A stretch of 64,000 bases of DNA from Loripinus fragilis (taxonomy: Eukaryota > Mollusca > Bivalvia > Lucinida > Lucinidae): NCBI GenBank assembly GCA_964019695.1, contig OZ026521.1, positions 30,718,601 through 30,782,600 of the forward strand, written 5' to 3'. Under the pieces are notes generated by a model that did not search any database, had not been told where the DNA came from, and saw only the letters and a list, made by a program, of their open reading frames with translations. Shown piece by piece: positions 12,301-21,555 of the stretch (position 1 is the stretch's first letter; every line of letters begins with the position of its first letter). A program made the translations under genes and the position numbers.

Positions 12301-13584
12301 TCTGCAATTAATGAAAACTTTGTTTGATGTGATTATTTACATCCCAGTCAACATTGTTTCAGTCATGTCAGGAGTGGCCTTTCTGTGTTGAACCAAGAGA
12401 CTAATGTGTCTTGCTCAAAGACACAAAGCATAGCCACTGGCAAGGCTCGAACCTGCAACCATTCAATCTCGAGTCAAGCACTCTACCACTGAGCCACTGT
12501 GCTCTATTAAATAATTGATAAAAAATCCCAACTGAAATCAATCAGCTTCTTATTATCAATGAATACAGTATAAACATTCAGTGATGCAGGTTACAAAGGA
12601 GAAGACATAGAGAAGCGCAAACAGACCATCAAACAAAAAGTAACTCTATATGTATTGGCTATCTCATCCTCAATGTAGTGATTGCCAAATTAGAAAGGAC
12701 ACACATAAAGAACTACATAACAAAACTAACACTAACACAACCAACCCACACTACACGCACTGGAAGCAACAAAAATAAAGTACAAGAAACAACAGGGTAT
12801 CTGTCATAGTCATCAAGGACAGGGAGCAGGGCTTATTTGTTTTGATTGGCCAAATATTTACCTGATTTTGGTTCTAAATCAAATGAATTGATAAACTCAC
12901 ACAGACACCTTCTAACCTACTCAATGTATCTCCACAGAGTAATAATCAGCACAAATTGATATAAAGAATAATCCACAGCATGTCAGAGCTAATTAAGGCT
13001 TATGGAGTGGCGCATCATCGAGAGTCTGAAGTTTAACCAACCACCATGCATTTAAAGAGGAACCTTAATTGAAAACAAAAAACTGGTATTAAATTGTTTT
13101 ATACATTCATTTTATCTTTTATTATTTTCTTACACTCCCTTGGAGAGTCAAGTTCAATAAACACATATCTTGAGACCCATAGCGCATTGCAGGACTACTT
13201 TTATCCTTATTTTGTCCTCTTGCAGTAGCATCAATTGGAACTCCTCCACCCAGTTCATATAAGGTCTGATTCTATGGCTGAGAAGTTGCTAATGACAGCA
13301 CTACAATACAATAATCAAAGGCAGCCATACCCATTATTGCATTCTACTTCTTTTCTTCTAGGTGCCTTCTCAATATAGATGGTTTGGTGTCAGACAAGAA
13401 TCTGAAATTAGTTGGAGTATCGTGGATGAGAGCGACCACTGATATTTACGTAGCTTTTGAGCGCATATTTACATTTGGACGGAGTGACAGCCAGTGGTGT
13501 ACTGGTATGCAAGGGTACAATGGAGACCCTAGCTGCCCTGCTGGACTTTCAACGGTTGTTCATCCTGGAGTAATTGTTGGTTAA
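162..13584 (+). CDS. Tandem-domain secreted PEBP-like protein, copy A (3' eight exons; 5' end outside window)
   Basis: Spliced gene. In-window exons: 162-391, 3451-3622, 4665-4766, 7199-7322, 8083-8201, 9639-9758, 10915-11059, 13362-13584, all with GT/AG junctions and compatible phases (1,0,1,1,2,1,1,2 entering each exon). The frame is open throughout and ends at TAA 13582-13584. The product has two PEBP-like domains. The first includes VYTLIVYDAGFGP, NINGNDIS and YVFLLFKQTG. The second includes IYTLIMVDADIANP, THPLVFWLVTNI and VPHRYYFLVYKQ, close to the canonical PEBP ligand-pocket motifs. PEBP proteins bind phospholipids or small anions; the function here is not known. By comparison with copy B, the two missing exons should encode a signal peptide and a Cys-containing N-terminus, so the protein is probably secreted. 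Exon 4 is two codons longer than in copy B and exon 5 one codon shorter. No in-frame stop is seen, so copy A looks like the functional paralogue. Family assignment rests on motif recognition, not a search. Confidence 0.85.
392..1598 (+). other. Copy A intron 3, first part: AT-rich, no feature seen
   Basis: No coding exon, transposon terminus or clear tandem repeat was found here. The sequence is AT-rich and of ordinary intron character. Confidence 0.5.
1599..1810. mobile_element. Palindromic MITE, family P (full length)
   Basis: Begins TACAGTAAAACCTGTCTAAA and ends with the inverted form at ACAGGTTTTACTGTA, giving long imperfect terminal inverted repeats. The centre is an internal palindrome around GCATTCTGCAATAC. 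A TA pair at each edge fits TA target duplication. Further members are at 2165, 4458, 7749, 13634, 58709 and 62332. Confidence 0.75.
2165..2331. mobile_element. Palindromic MITE, family P
   Basis: Same terminal repeats as the element at 1599 (TACAGTAAAACCTGTC at the left, CTTTTACTGTA at the right), with one half of the central palindrome missing. It lies just upstream of the splice-acceptor minisatellite. Confidence 0.7.
2369..3480 (+). repeat. Minisatellite built from the exon 4 splice acceptor, about 20 units of 57-60 bp
   Basis: Each unit contains a pyrimidine-rich tract ending TTTTCTTTTCAG, then GCAACTCTCCCATATCGAGG and TCCAGGGAACCC, then an A-rich linker. This is the intron 3/exon 4 junction itself: the last unit (acceptor 3449-3450) continues into exon 4. 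Unit exon-like starts run from 2369 and 2427 to 3451. I count 20 units; 17 keep an AG at the acceptor position, and three read TG, GG or AT. Copy B has a single junction at 48099 with no array. Short open frames across the array come from the repeat and are not genes. Confidence 0.9.
3451..3622 (+). CDS. Copy A, exon 4 (domain 1, GP motif)
   Basis: Acceptor ttttcttttcAG at 3449-3450, donor GTAAGT from 3623. 172 bp, phase 0 in, phase 1 out. Encodes ATLPYRGPGN, YVFLLFKQTG and FTQLMRDWNLS. The acceptor and first bases are the last unit of a 20-unit tandem array, so the true acceptor is chosen because only this unit continues into the conserved coding sequence. Relative to copy B it has two extra codons and a divergent stretch just after GPGN. 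Confidence 0.82.
3628..3826. mobile_element. Palindromic MITE rich in TTCGCG, abutting the exon 4 donor
   Basis: Left end TACTGTAAATTCGGAAATTT, right end the inverted form AAACTTTCCGATTTGCAGTA. The centre is a hairpin around CTTCGCATATATGCGAAG. It starts five bases after the GT of the exon 4 donor at 3623. A related partial copy follows at about 3852-3935. Confidence 0.65.
3949..4195 (-). mobile_element. Fragment of retroelement 3' region (same family as 60188-61510)
   Basis: Reverse-oriented copy of the sequence downstream of the reverse-transcriptase remnant at 60188-60973. Shared anchors include CACACCTGACCCAGGA, GAGAGCCAAGAGGT and CGCCTTGGAACGGTCAG. Only the 3' portion is present, as expected for a 5'-truncated retrotransposition product. 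It lies in intron 4 of copy A. Confidence 0.65.
4458..4620. mobile_element. Palindromic MITE, family P
   Basis: Ends TACAGTTAAACCTGTCTTAA and AAGACAGGTTTTACTTA, with an internal GCATTAAGCGATAA segment like the other members. It sits about 45 bp upstream of exon 5. Confidence 0.65.
4665..4766 (+). CDS. Copy A, exon 5 (end of domain 1)
   Basis: Acceptor tttacAG at 4663-4664, donor GTAAAC from 4767. 102 bp, phase 1 in and out. Encodes GPVAVNWIRVKGDIYAIGRA and NNCPVLLQE. One codon shorter than copy B exon 5, which reads NFINNC where this reads NFNNC. Confidence 0.8.
4860..5300. other. Locally GC-rich insert in intron 5 of copy A, unclassified
   Basis: This stretch is GC-richer than its surroundings and has repeated GGCGTAAGCCGG and GGCGTACGCCG palindromes. 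Overlapping minus-strand frames of 62 and 124 codons are open across it. I do not recognise the translation. It is absent from the same intron of copy B, so it looks like an insertion, perhaps retro-derived. Confidence 0.35.
5300..6620 (-). mobile_element. Degenerate non-LTR retrotransposon remnant in intron 5 of copy A
   Basis: On the minus strand 5318-5399 reads KVAPEKVMKVLENVVEGLIE, like the segment preceding the RT core in a common animal non-LTR family. The remainder is too decayed to translate but aligns by eye with 51700-52265 in the same intron of copy B, with shared anchors TCAATCAGACCCTCCACAAC, GACCAGCTGCTTTGC and CTTATTTGTTTACTGCTCT. Because both copies carry it, the insertion predates the gene duplication. 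Confidence 0.5.
6747..7157. mobile_element. piggyBac-type MITE with TTAA target duplication
   Basis: Terminal repeats AGGGGACGGCAACCCT and AGGGTTGCTGTCCCCT are flanked by TTAA at 6743-6746 and 7158-7161. TTAA target duplication is typical of the piggyBac superfamily. The 411-bp interior has no coding potential. Copy B shows an apparently empty site about 40 bp upstream of exon 6 (near 52350). Confidence 0.7.
7199..7322 (+). CDS. Copy A, exon 6 (inter-domain / start of domain 2)
   Basis: Acceptor attccAG at 7197-7198, donor GTAAGT from 7323. 124 bp, phase 1 in, phase 2 out. Encodes STKLELSVEVTYQ and SIEFYACCSKHTYS, with vicinal cysteines. It has the same length as copy B exon 6 at 52391-52514. 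Confidence 0.8.
7452..7682. mobile_element. Palindromic MITE, family Q
   Basis: Starts TTAACCCTTAATGCGCCAA and ends GGCGCTTAAAGGGTTTAA. Internally it has the family marker of two inverted GTGGACCCAGATC-like blocks. Other members are at 11069, 20541, 58136 and 59092. It lies in intron 6 of copy A. Confidence 0.7.
7749..7931. mobile_element. Palindromic MITE, family P (right end lost)
   Basis: Left end TACATTAAACCCTGTATAAA and the interior GCATTAAGCGATAAC match family P. The right inverted terminus is missing or decayed after about 7931. Confidence 0.55.
8083..8201 (+). CDS. Copy A, exon 7 (domain 2)
   Basis: Acceptor attttAG at 8081-8082, donor GTATAT from 8202. 119 bp, phase 2 in, phase 1 out. 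Encodes QETFNLNPIGNPVYDTYKI and KVSFQKRGPLAQ. Matches copy B exon 7. The intron that follows is almost entirely a 52-bp minisatellite. Confidence 0.8.
8236..9612. repeat. 52-bp minisatellite filling intron 7 of copy A, about 26 units
   Basis: Units of about 52 bp built on GACTTAGAAACGTACTTTAA and GCATGTGCTGGTCTGTATTG run nearly from the exon 7 donor (8202) to the exon 8 acceptor (9638). Higher-order alternation of two variants (GATATTTTATAT and GATATTATATAT) is visible from about 9070 to 9450. Copy B intron 7 has one recognisable unit near 54440-54490. Confidence 0.9.
9639..9758 (+). CDS. Copy A, exon 8 (domain 2, D-x-D and HP motifs)
   Basis: Acceptor ttcAG at 9637-9638, donor GTACTG from 9759. 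120 bp, phase 1 in and out. Encodes GEIYTLIMVDADIANPIVGN and THPLVFWLVTNIREGNMST. The DAD and HP positions match the PEBP pocket signature (DPD and HHF in canonical members). Confidence 0.85.
10106..10426. repeat. 55-bp minisatellite in intron 8 of copy A, six units
   Basis: Six units of about 55-56 bp containing TAGATTATGAAATTGTACCA and CCAGATTGACTGAACATATA. Variation between units is very low, which points to recent expansion. It is not seen in intron 8 of copy B. Confidence 0.85.
10496..10600 (-). mobile_element. Retroelement 3' fragment in intron 8 of copy A
   Basis: Contains GGCAAAGATCAGGAATCGAT and ACACCTGACCCAGGATACCA, matching the region downstream of the RT remnant at 60188. A copy at 56010-56225 lies in the same intron of copy B, so this one may be ancestral. 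Confidence 0.55.
10915..11059 (+). CDS. Copy A, exon 9 (domain 2, GP...HRY motif)
   Basis: Acceptor gaAG at 10913-10914, donor GTAATA from 11060. 145 bp, phase 1 in, phase 2 out. Encodes GEQYVNYLGPQPRNRVPHRY and YFLVYKQTAVLPVS, a clear PEBP signature segment. A MITE begins nine bases beyond the 5' splice site. Confidence 0.85.
11069..11318. mobile_element. Palindromic MITE, family Q, nine bases from the exon 9 donor
   Basis: Starts AAAACCCTTAATGCGCC shortly after the donor at 11060 and ends GGTGCTTTAAGTG. The flanks GTAATATTGTTA and GTTACACTGTAGTTTG join into the uninterrupted copy B sequence GTAATATTGTTACAACTG at 57152-57169, so copy B is the empty site. Confidence 0.75.
11319..11958. other. 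Copy A intron 9, no feature seen
   Basis: AT-rich intron sequence. A weak repeat shared with copy B (block around AGGGCCATATCAACCC at about 11472 and its counterpart near 57490) shows it is ancestral intron sequence. No exon or transposon end was found. Confidence 0.45.
11959..12210. mobile_element. MITE, family R (reverse orientation)
   Basis: Contains GAAATTTCCAACAA at one end and CCACATTGTTGGAAATCTCA at the other, with an inner palindrome around GACTGTGCGTATGCGCAGAC. Three further members are at 48841, 49521 and 54737. Confidence 0.7.
12350..12508 (-). mobile_element. tRNA-derived SINE, V-SINE-like
   Basis: On the minus strand the head reads GTGGCTCAGTGGTAGAGTGC (A-box-like) and GGTTGCAGGTTCGAGCC (B-box-like), within about 12436-12508. 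It is followed by GTGTCTTTGAGCAAGACAC, a block like the conserved V-domain of molluscan SINEs. A diverged copy lies at 50475-50655. Confidence 0.6.
12510..13361. other. Copy A intron 9, remainder: low-complexity, no gene
   Basis: A dispersed A-rich repeat (12590-12780) resembles segments near 16950-17150 and 42350-42560. It contains no supported exon or terminal repeat. Confidence 0.4.
13362..13584 (+). CDS. Copy A, exon 10 (C-terminus and stop)
   Basis: Acceptor cttctAG at 13360-13361. 223 bp, phase 2 in, stop TAA at 13582-13584. Encodes VSDKNLKLVGVSWMRATTDI, YVAFERIFTFG and a Cys-containing tail with WCTGMQGYNGDPSCPAG. Only about ten base differences from copy B exon 10 by hand count. Confidence 0.85.
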
Positions 13585-13633
13585 AGCTTTAGGCACCTTC
13601 TACCATGTGCAGTAGAATGCATATTGAAACAAA

Positions 13634-13797
13634 TACAGTAAAATATGTGTAAAACAGCCACTCAAAAACAGACAAAACAAAGACCTTAACGACAAATGGA
13701 AGCTTAATGAAGGTCGAAGGTTTTGCAGAATGTTCCACTCTTGAAACCCATTTTTTGGTCTTTTTGAGAGTGGTCGTTTTACACATGTTTTACTGTA
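13634..13797. mobile_element. Palindromic MITE, family P, in the 3' flank of copy A
   Basis: Ends TACAGTAAAATATGTGTAAA and TTACACATGTTTTACTGTA. It starts 50 bp after the stop codon and so probably lies in the 3' UTR. Copy B has the same insertion at the same distance but truncated (58709-58765), so it predates the duplication. Confidence 0.7.
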
Positions 13798-13892
13798 TGA
13801 GCTGGTTCATGAGATTTTGTATTTATTGCATGTGCATTAAGTCACTTAGTAAATATAGACCTAATTGGAGCTAGATATCTAAATTTTAGTTA

Positions 13893-16800
13893 TAGTAGGG
13901 GAGCCAGAGATTAAAAAATTGGAAAAAAGTGGCCGGAAAGTAGCAGAATTTTAGACTATATCCTCAGTTAGAATGGTGTTTCAGAAGTGTGAAAACAGAT
14001 ATTGCACAAATTTTAAGTCTTGCAAAAGATGTTTATTTATGGAGTAACCATAGCTACCCTCATACAGGCTTCATGTAGTAGGCTATTCGCTACATTATTG
14101 AAAAGAAAAGTTATTTAGACCAGATAGGTCACATTTCCTACTATCTGCATATTGCTTTACAGTAACTTTATAAAAAGCACCAAACTGACAATGAGTTTAA
14201 ATGATTTACGCTTACGTAATTGTTATATACGTTACTTACATTAAAATATATTACTATTGTTTACTTCGCCATGGCCTGCCAAAAGATGTGTGGAGGGAGA
14301 TTTTTGTACATTAAGATTTTCTAAGCTACTTTATATATTACAAAATGTCTGTTAGCTTTTGATGTACATGTGCATTTACCATGCAATAGCCACGTCTATA
14401 CGTTACCATTAGATAATAAGGAAACTCCTAGTATAGTGTTATTATCATTTGCATTGTTTTCTTACATGTTGTTATGATTGATATTTTAATTAGATGCAGC
14501 TTAAAAGCAGAATAATAATATTAGTTTAGGCACCTGGAAGTTCTGTTATATACGTTACTATCTTGAAAAAAATATTTTTGTGCAATGTTATGTGTTTATG
14601 CGTTAAAACAGCTAGTAGGGGAAAATAAAATTGACTACCATCTTAGTGCTCAAAATTAGATTGGAAATATTGTATTTTTAACCATTTAATATGAATGAGA
14701 TGCAACATCAACAAAATCATATTTGGTTTAAATGGAAAAACTTGAAAATAATGCACATAAATGCCATTAAGTATATGTTTTAGGAATCATGTAAATAGGA
14801 TAATTGATACCTCTTTATTATTCATAACTAAATTGTTTCAAAAAGCTTAAATGATTCTTTAAAATCTGTGCTACTACCAAGTATTTGCTTCTTTTTATGT
14901 ATTAACTGGCATTTAATGACATATACGAGGCATTTTTTCACTGTCAAATGCTCAATGAATAAATAAAAAGCACGCAGTGACATAGTCAAATCCATCGCAC
15001 ATTGTAAAAGCCAACAAATATATCAATTTATAAACAGTTATTCGTTACAACAGCTATATTTAAAACAATAAGACACAAAATATACCTTAAAACTCTAAAC
15101 AATGTAAGATATTCCAAGCAGTAGTCGAAATCAAGAAGTGAAACATTAAAGATACCTTCATCGGTGTCATATGAAACAAAACTGAAGTTTGTGGAAATCG
15201 TGATAATTTCTGTCTCTGATTTAGCACCAGCCTAAGCTATCCTTGGGGTTATAATATTTTAGTATCTACAGTGTATTCACTTTTGAAAAAGAGTATCATT
15301 TATGTTGGTAACATATATAACAAAAGTATAGTGATCATTACTTTAATCATCGTGTTGCCTGGTTCTACACGTTTGTGAAGCAATGAAACAGGACAGCATT
15401 TATTCTAATTTACCATTTTAATACTTTAGAAACAGACATATGTCACTTAATAAGTTGGAAAACCTTCCCTGCATTGTTAGTATTATAGACATTTCTAAAT
15501 AATTAGACTTCGATAATCAGGACCTTGAGCAAACCACTTTCTGGAATAGGACTTGATTGATCATATATTCCAGAATGTTTGCATACATTTGCTTTTTAGC
15601 TATATAGCTTATCAGCATACGTGATAGAATCTGCTTTAATGTTTGTTTTATTCAGCAGGACACTATTTATTTTTTACACTCACAATGAGTAATCCTTACA
15701 AACGTCATTCAGTCCTTAAAACTAACTAATTAATACCCATAAAGCATGTACCAACTTGTTAAATGATGCTATATTTATGGTATATTGACTTAGTTCATGT
15801 AATAGAAACAAAACCATACTTATGCTACTTTCAAAGAACACTTTCAAATAGTATACTCAACAAATGCTATGCTGTCTCATACTTACATATTGTGCAATTG
15901 GCAATAGAGACAATGTTATCACTATCTGAGATGTATCATGATACTTTTACAAATCGAAAGAAATACAATTTCTTATGCAGACGATTGATAAAAAAAGCGA
16001 CAGACAAATTAAACATGCATTCATACTATCTGTTAAGTGTATGTATATTTTCTTAGCATAACATGTAAATCTATTATTTTTGTAAGTAATGATACTAACT
16101 ATTGTGCCTTCTCTATTGTTCATATAATTATTATTTTATAAGCACAGTAGATAATTTAATGTATGCTTTTTTGTCTCTATACCCTGATGTGTTTACAACT
16201 CATCTATTATTTAACGCACATAAAAGGAATCAACTGACAGGATTCCTGCAACAGGTTGTTAAAAATGGGGTCCAATGACTGCTATGGTATTATGATAGAA
16301 CTTAACATCAGCTATATTTGCACTAATTGCTACATCTAAGTTTGATCTTATGGCTGATATTTTACTCTAAGATATTGCTATTCCTATCAACATTCTGATT
16401 AACGTAAATAATCTTTTAAACTGTAATTTTAATGCGTCCTAGGTAAATTTGGCTTTAATATTTTCTCTCTGTTGAAATTTTATAAAGTAAAATTGGTATC
16501 TTAAATTACAACTGAAAAAATCTAGATTTCTCGGATATGATCATTGCCTTGCCATGAAAAACCCATCCTTATGGATGATTTCCCCAATTCCAACGCAATA
16601 ATTCATTTTGAATAACCCATTCAATTTAAAGTTTGCATTGCTTTGACAAATTATTAGTAGTGTTAAGTTAAAAGAACTATCAGTTTCATTAATCAAACAA
16701 TGAAAGCCATATTAAAAATGAGCTGAAATTAAAGTTCATAGCTAGAATAAATTCAAAGTCATCTTCTGCGTTTTGATATATGCATAAATAGAAGTGACTT

Positions 16801-18521
16801 AAACAATTTGCATAACAGAGCCACTCTCTTAAAGAATAAATGAAAACAAACACTTATGTTTCCTTCAATTTAATGTAACGTAAACAACATTATTATTTTA
16901 TATATTCATAAAGGAGTAATGCTGTCTGGATTGCCAGCACACGTCTTCTTTCTATAAGTGAACATGACTAGGAAATGTCACAATCACAGACTCCTGACTG
17001 ACCTACTGCACCTTCAGGGATGGACACGGAACACAGATATCTACAATATAAATAAAGTGCAGCACCCAGCTCTCTTCCTTGTCAAGATGATTGCTGAACT
17101 AGAAACAAATTAGAAAACAAAGGCCCAATACAAAACTACCACAACCAATAGGAACAACCACAAAGTTTCCAACATCCACACATTATTTAAGAAATTCTTA
17201 GATTTTTATCATAAATGAATTTGATTTGATAGAACAGATATGTTATTTACTATTTTATATATTGTGATGAGTGTGAACAGGTTCGACACAAAGCTCTTGC
17301 TGCTTCTGCATAGCTTATTAGATTGTTTTGTTCAATTAAAAGAAAAAAAAACATGTGCAAATATCTAAATTTGTTTTAGGTTTTCAGGCTCAGTTGTATA
17401 TGGAAAACGGTTGAGACAAATATATAATCATGATATATTTCGTTTATTTATAGTTATATATGTTACCTTAGCAAATTTGACTTAACAAGCTTAAGGGAAT
17501 GTATCCTAGTTGAGATGTTGCATCAGACTTATCATTTTATAAGTTTATAAACTGTATAACATTACATAGAAAAATTAGCAAACAATGTGTTTTGTTTTTA
17601 AGTCAAGAAGTATTCCACTTCTTAAAAGAAAAAGTTACAACCATATACACAGTTTCCTAATTAGTACTGATAACTTCTTCTTTTGGAACAAATGCTATTT
17701 TTATGCCTATCAAACACAGCCCCCCCCTTTTTTTAAAGAATTAAACTTCCCGATGATGTATAATTTTAGCTATTAATCATTATTTGTTTTGTCTTCAACT
17801 TTGTTTTATACGTAACATATTGAACATCGAGCAACAAAATGATATTTTACCTCAGAAATCTTGTTAAGTATTACACTGAAGTCGGTGATATATCAAACCA
17901 GTTATCATAAGGTGTTTAAAAGCTAACAGAAAAATTGCATGCTTATTTTCAAACCTAAGAGGTTCTAAACTGATATAAAGTTTTATATATGGTCATCTAA
18001 TTAAACAGCTTATAACTGACAAAGTATTTATGTTAGAACGTATCTGTTTGCAGTTTTGAAATGGTCAATTGACACACTTTTAGATACATGTTATCTTAAA
18101 ATTACACACATTTTGAAAATTTTGTCAAATGAGACTTTTTTTAAAAAATATCAATAATTTTAAGGGTATAGTTGAAAATGTAACGTAAATGACATTATAA
18201 TGGACCCAAACAACTTTTAAAAACATCAATATGTGTAGAAAATAGCATGTTCTTACAAATTTCATAAATATTTTGTTGTTTTAATCATTTCAAATTCTAC
18301 CTAAATAGACTTAATTGCTTATTTTTGTTTTTAAGAAAATGAGGAGTAACGTATTAAACACACTGTTACAGGTATGTTTGCAAGACTTAAATTGAGTGCA
18401 ATATCTGGTTTCATGCTGCCTATACTATGTACTAAAGGATAAAACAAGTGAAAATTCTGCTAAAAAGGGGACATACCTAAATGCTTATTTTTGACATTTT
18501 TGAACTCTGGCTCCTCTACTA
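13893..18521. mobile_element. Putative 4.6-kb non-autonomous TIR element with TTA target duplication
   Basis: Left end TAGTAGGGGAGCCAGAG and right end, inverted, TAGTAGAGGAGCCAGAG. Both are flanked by TTA (13890-13892 and 18522-18524). A subterminal block TAGCAGAATTTT recurs inverted at 13941 and 18451-18462. The interior is AT-rich with no convincing coding frame; the longest open frame there is 97 codons at 15763-16056, without recognised motifs. A TTA duplication fits PIF/Harbinger-like insertion, but no transposase is seen. Confidence 0.45.
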
Positions 18522-18699
18522 TTAAGGACGTTGTCTAGCATTATTTTTGTGAATGCATAAGAACAAATTTGAAGTGAGACTGCGAATTTGTCTAGCTCGT
18601 CTACGCTTTTGTTGCTTGCATATGCCAAAATACCAAAATCCCATAAACTGGCCAAACATATTCATAAATTTTCCTAAGAACAAGCAGATAATACACATA

Positions 18700-20024
18700 C
18701 GAGGGCTGTTCAAATATGAATGCAAGTGGCTTCATAACTTTCTTCACATATATGCTGCGACAAAATGGTAAACGTTTCTATAAAGGATTATATGTCACCT
18801 TTAAAGTGGCACCAGACCTAAAGAAAAATACAGTATACTTATCGAGTTATATCCCTTTAAATGAGGGTCACGTTAGTATACTAACAAACTCAATGCTTCG
18901 AACATATACCAGTGATATAGTCGAGTGTATAATTCTTCGAAGAACGGGTGAAATTTCTTGAAATTTTTAAGGAAGTATCCCCATATTCTTACATAATGAT
19001 TCTGTGAAAAATGCAAAAATCCGACATGCTTTTGTTAAATTACAACGAATCGTTTTCACTAAAATATCTTTATGTTTGCAAATAAATGGTAAATAAAACA
19101 TCACCTTTCGGTTTTCAGTTAAAATTAGCTATAACAAAATGCACGAAGCAACAATTAAACTAGTTTTAACTCAAAGACAATATGTTGATCGCTCATACTG
19201 AGTTGTTGCTACAAATTGTTGATGGATAGTAGGTAATTTTTAAACGCTGAAAAGCATTTTTATAAAGTCAAAAATGCCTTAAGTAAAAGGGGTTATAGAA
19301 TTTATCCTTATTTTTTGTCATTACATTGCGGCTTTTAGTCTAAATTTTAACGTAAACTTTAAGTTTGACCACAATAGGCATTATTTATAATAAAATTACT
19401 CACCTGGTCTTGAGGATTAGACAGATTGAACATATATTACTTAATGTAAACACGTCATTAAGAAGCAGATAAATGCTTGAAAAATTATATAAAATGGGAT
19501 AACTCTGTAAATAGAGAACGGATTATTTTGAAAACTTCCTAATGACATATTTAGCATGTTTTCAGCAAACCGCAAAGAAAACGACACAGCGATGTTTATT
19601 ATTCCATCACCAGTAGATAACTCAAAATGACGTTTATCATAAAATTAATGACGTCACAAACGTGCCTGTTTATTCAAGATTGGAACAGGATTATATTAAC
19701 TTTTTCCTGCAAGCAACTTTTGGATTGTTACTTAAACTTGCATTTAAAATTTGGTGCCATTTTGTCTAAAACTTACAAAGATATGACACTATATCGCAGA
19801 TGTACCAAAACGTGCATTGCAATTTGCTTCAGAAAAACTTCAGTATACAGGAATGACCTTTATATAAGGGTCTGTAACTCGAGAAATATAGTGAGTGTTT
19901 CTTAATGTTTGGTGCCATTTTAAAGGCGACAAATAGTTCTTTCCAGGAAGGTATGACATTTTGTCGTAGCGTATATGTGAAGAAAGTTATGAAGCTACTT
20001 GCATTCATATATGAACAGCCCTCG
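18700..20024. mobile_element. Tc1/mariner-type non-autonomous element, copy 1 (1325 bp)
   Basis: Begins CGAGGGCTGTTCAAATATGA and ends with its inverse, flanked by TA on both sides (18698-18699, 20025-20026). The terminal inverted repeats are long and imperfect, about 200 bp. As a result a similar short peptide (NASSFITFFTY-like) can be read inwards from both ends, but this is a repeat effect. No transposase catalytic motifs are seen. A second copy is at 30881-32204. Confidence 0.8.
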
Positions 20025-20026
20025 TA

Positions 20027-20540
20027 AAATGTCATTATGGCTTGTGAAACGTTGCAATATTCATAAAAATATATTTAATTGCAATCTTTCTGTTTTATAT
20101 GTATCAATGGTATCATTTCAATGCTTTGATTTTAATTCAACTTCTTAAAAATTCATTTAAATGCAATCTTCATGTTTTATATGTATTATCTTTTTTTATT
20201 TAAATGCAATACTTTATAAATTCAACTGCTTTAAAATTCATTTGGTTGGAATAATAAATTTCTTTAAATGCTATAAAGGACATTTATATGGTATAAATAT
20301 ATTTTGGTTGGAATGAATATTATTTTGATGGAATAAAATATATATCTATATGCGATTCTTATCATTAATATGCTTTAAAAATCGTTTAAATGCATAAGAA
20401 TGCCAAGAAGGTAACGACTAAAAACCGGGACTGGGGCCCCGAATTCGATGGCGAAATCTGGGACCAGATTTTATTGGCGTAAAATGGTATTTAAAATGAA
20501 AATTGCCACGAAAAAGGGTTGGGATTTAAAAAGTTTCCAC
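20027..20540. other. AT-rich intergenic stretch, no feature seen
   Basis: A short repeated phrase about TTTAAATGCAAT(C/A)(T/C)T recurs several times between 20080 and 20400. No gene or transposon end was found. Confidence 0.4.
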
Positions 20541-20735
20541 TATTGTCGTCTGCTGAAATGTTTTATAAGCCTCTAAACTGAACACTGTGGACCCAGATCT
20601 GACTGATCTGGGTCAATACTGTTTGCTTCTATACTCGTACTTAAATTAGTCAGTAGCGTTAGGCAATCATTTACAGCAGACGACCGTAGCAGACGACATC
20701 TGCAGATGTATTTTTTTTAGCGCTTTAAGGGTTAA
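20541..20735. mobile_element. MITE, family Q (diverged)
   Basis: Contains TCGTCTGCTGAAATG, GTGGACCCAGATCTGACTGA and CGCTTTAAGGGTTAA, as in the other family Q members. Confidence 0.6.
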
Positions 20736-20934
20736 TATATTATCAGGTAAAATCAACAAATCGAGCCCCCACTCCCCCTTTGAAATTTGAACCCCCTATC
20801 AAGAAATCCTGGGTCCGCACTGGAATAAAGTACAGAATCTTATGTTTTTGGACCATAATGTGTTTTGAATCCAGTATATCTACGAGTACAAGAACAACAC
20901 GCTGGCTATTGCGCAACCGTCGTGACGCTCTCTC

Positions 20935-20944
20935 CCTCTCTCTC

Positions 20945-20978
<34 letters not shown>
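20935..20978. repeat. CT dinucleotide microsatellite
   Basis: An almost pure CT run with a few CCCT interruptions. Confidence 0.95.
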
Positions 20979-21027
20979 CTGCCAGCGACCAATACTTACT
21001 TGTATAAAGCTACCTCTGTCTGATCTA

Positions 21028-21525
21028 GGGAACGGTGGTCAATACTGCCCTGTATAAAGTTACCTCCATTTTGGGAACAGTGGTCAGAACTTCCCTGTAC
21101 AAAAATATCTCTTTCGTTCTGATGAACGGTGGTCAGTACTGCATTTTATAAAGCTACCTTCGGCCAATACTGTCCTGTCTATTGCTATTTCCGTCTGGGT
21201 AACGGTGTTCAATGCCTTCAATTCCACTCTGTATAAAGCTATGTCTGTCTAGGGAACGGTGGTCAGTAATTTCCTTTATAAAGCTCTCTCCATCTTGAAA
21301 ATGGTGGTCAATACTGCCATATACATGTATATAGTTACCCCCTTGGTGGGAACAGTGGTTAATACTATCGTGTGCAAAGATTTCCCCATCTGGGGAACGG
21401 TGTTCAATACCGCCCAATATAAAGTTATCTCCAACTGGGGAACGGTGGTCAGTACGTTCCCACACAAAGCTCCCTTCGTCCTGGGAATGGTCATAAAAAT
21501 TGCTCTATAACTATCTCCTTGGTGG
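21028..21525. repeat. Degenerate 46-bp minisatellite, about 11 units
   Basis: Repeated phrase GGGAACGGTGGTCAATACTG followed by a CCTGTATAAAGTTACCTCC-like part. Units vary in length and sequence. The overlapping open frames on both strands reflect the repeat and not a protein gene. Confidence 0.8.
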
Positions 21526-21555
21526 GAAAAGTAGTCGTTACTAGACCTACTTAAC

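Noticed and set aside
14953..14965. AATAAATAAAA as polyadenylation signal of copy A
   Set aside because: It is nearly 1.4 kb after the stop and inside the putative TIR element; such motifs are expected by chance in AT-rich sequence.
18553..18961. Frames including the NASGFITFFTY-type peptide
   Set aside because: They lie in the inverted ends of the mariner-type elements and are mirrored at the opposite end.
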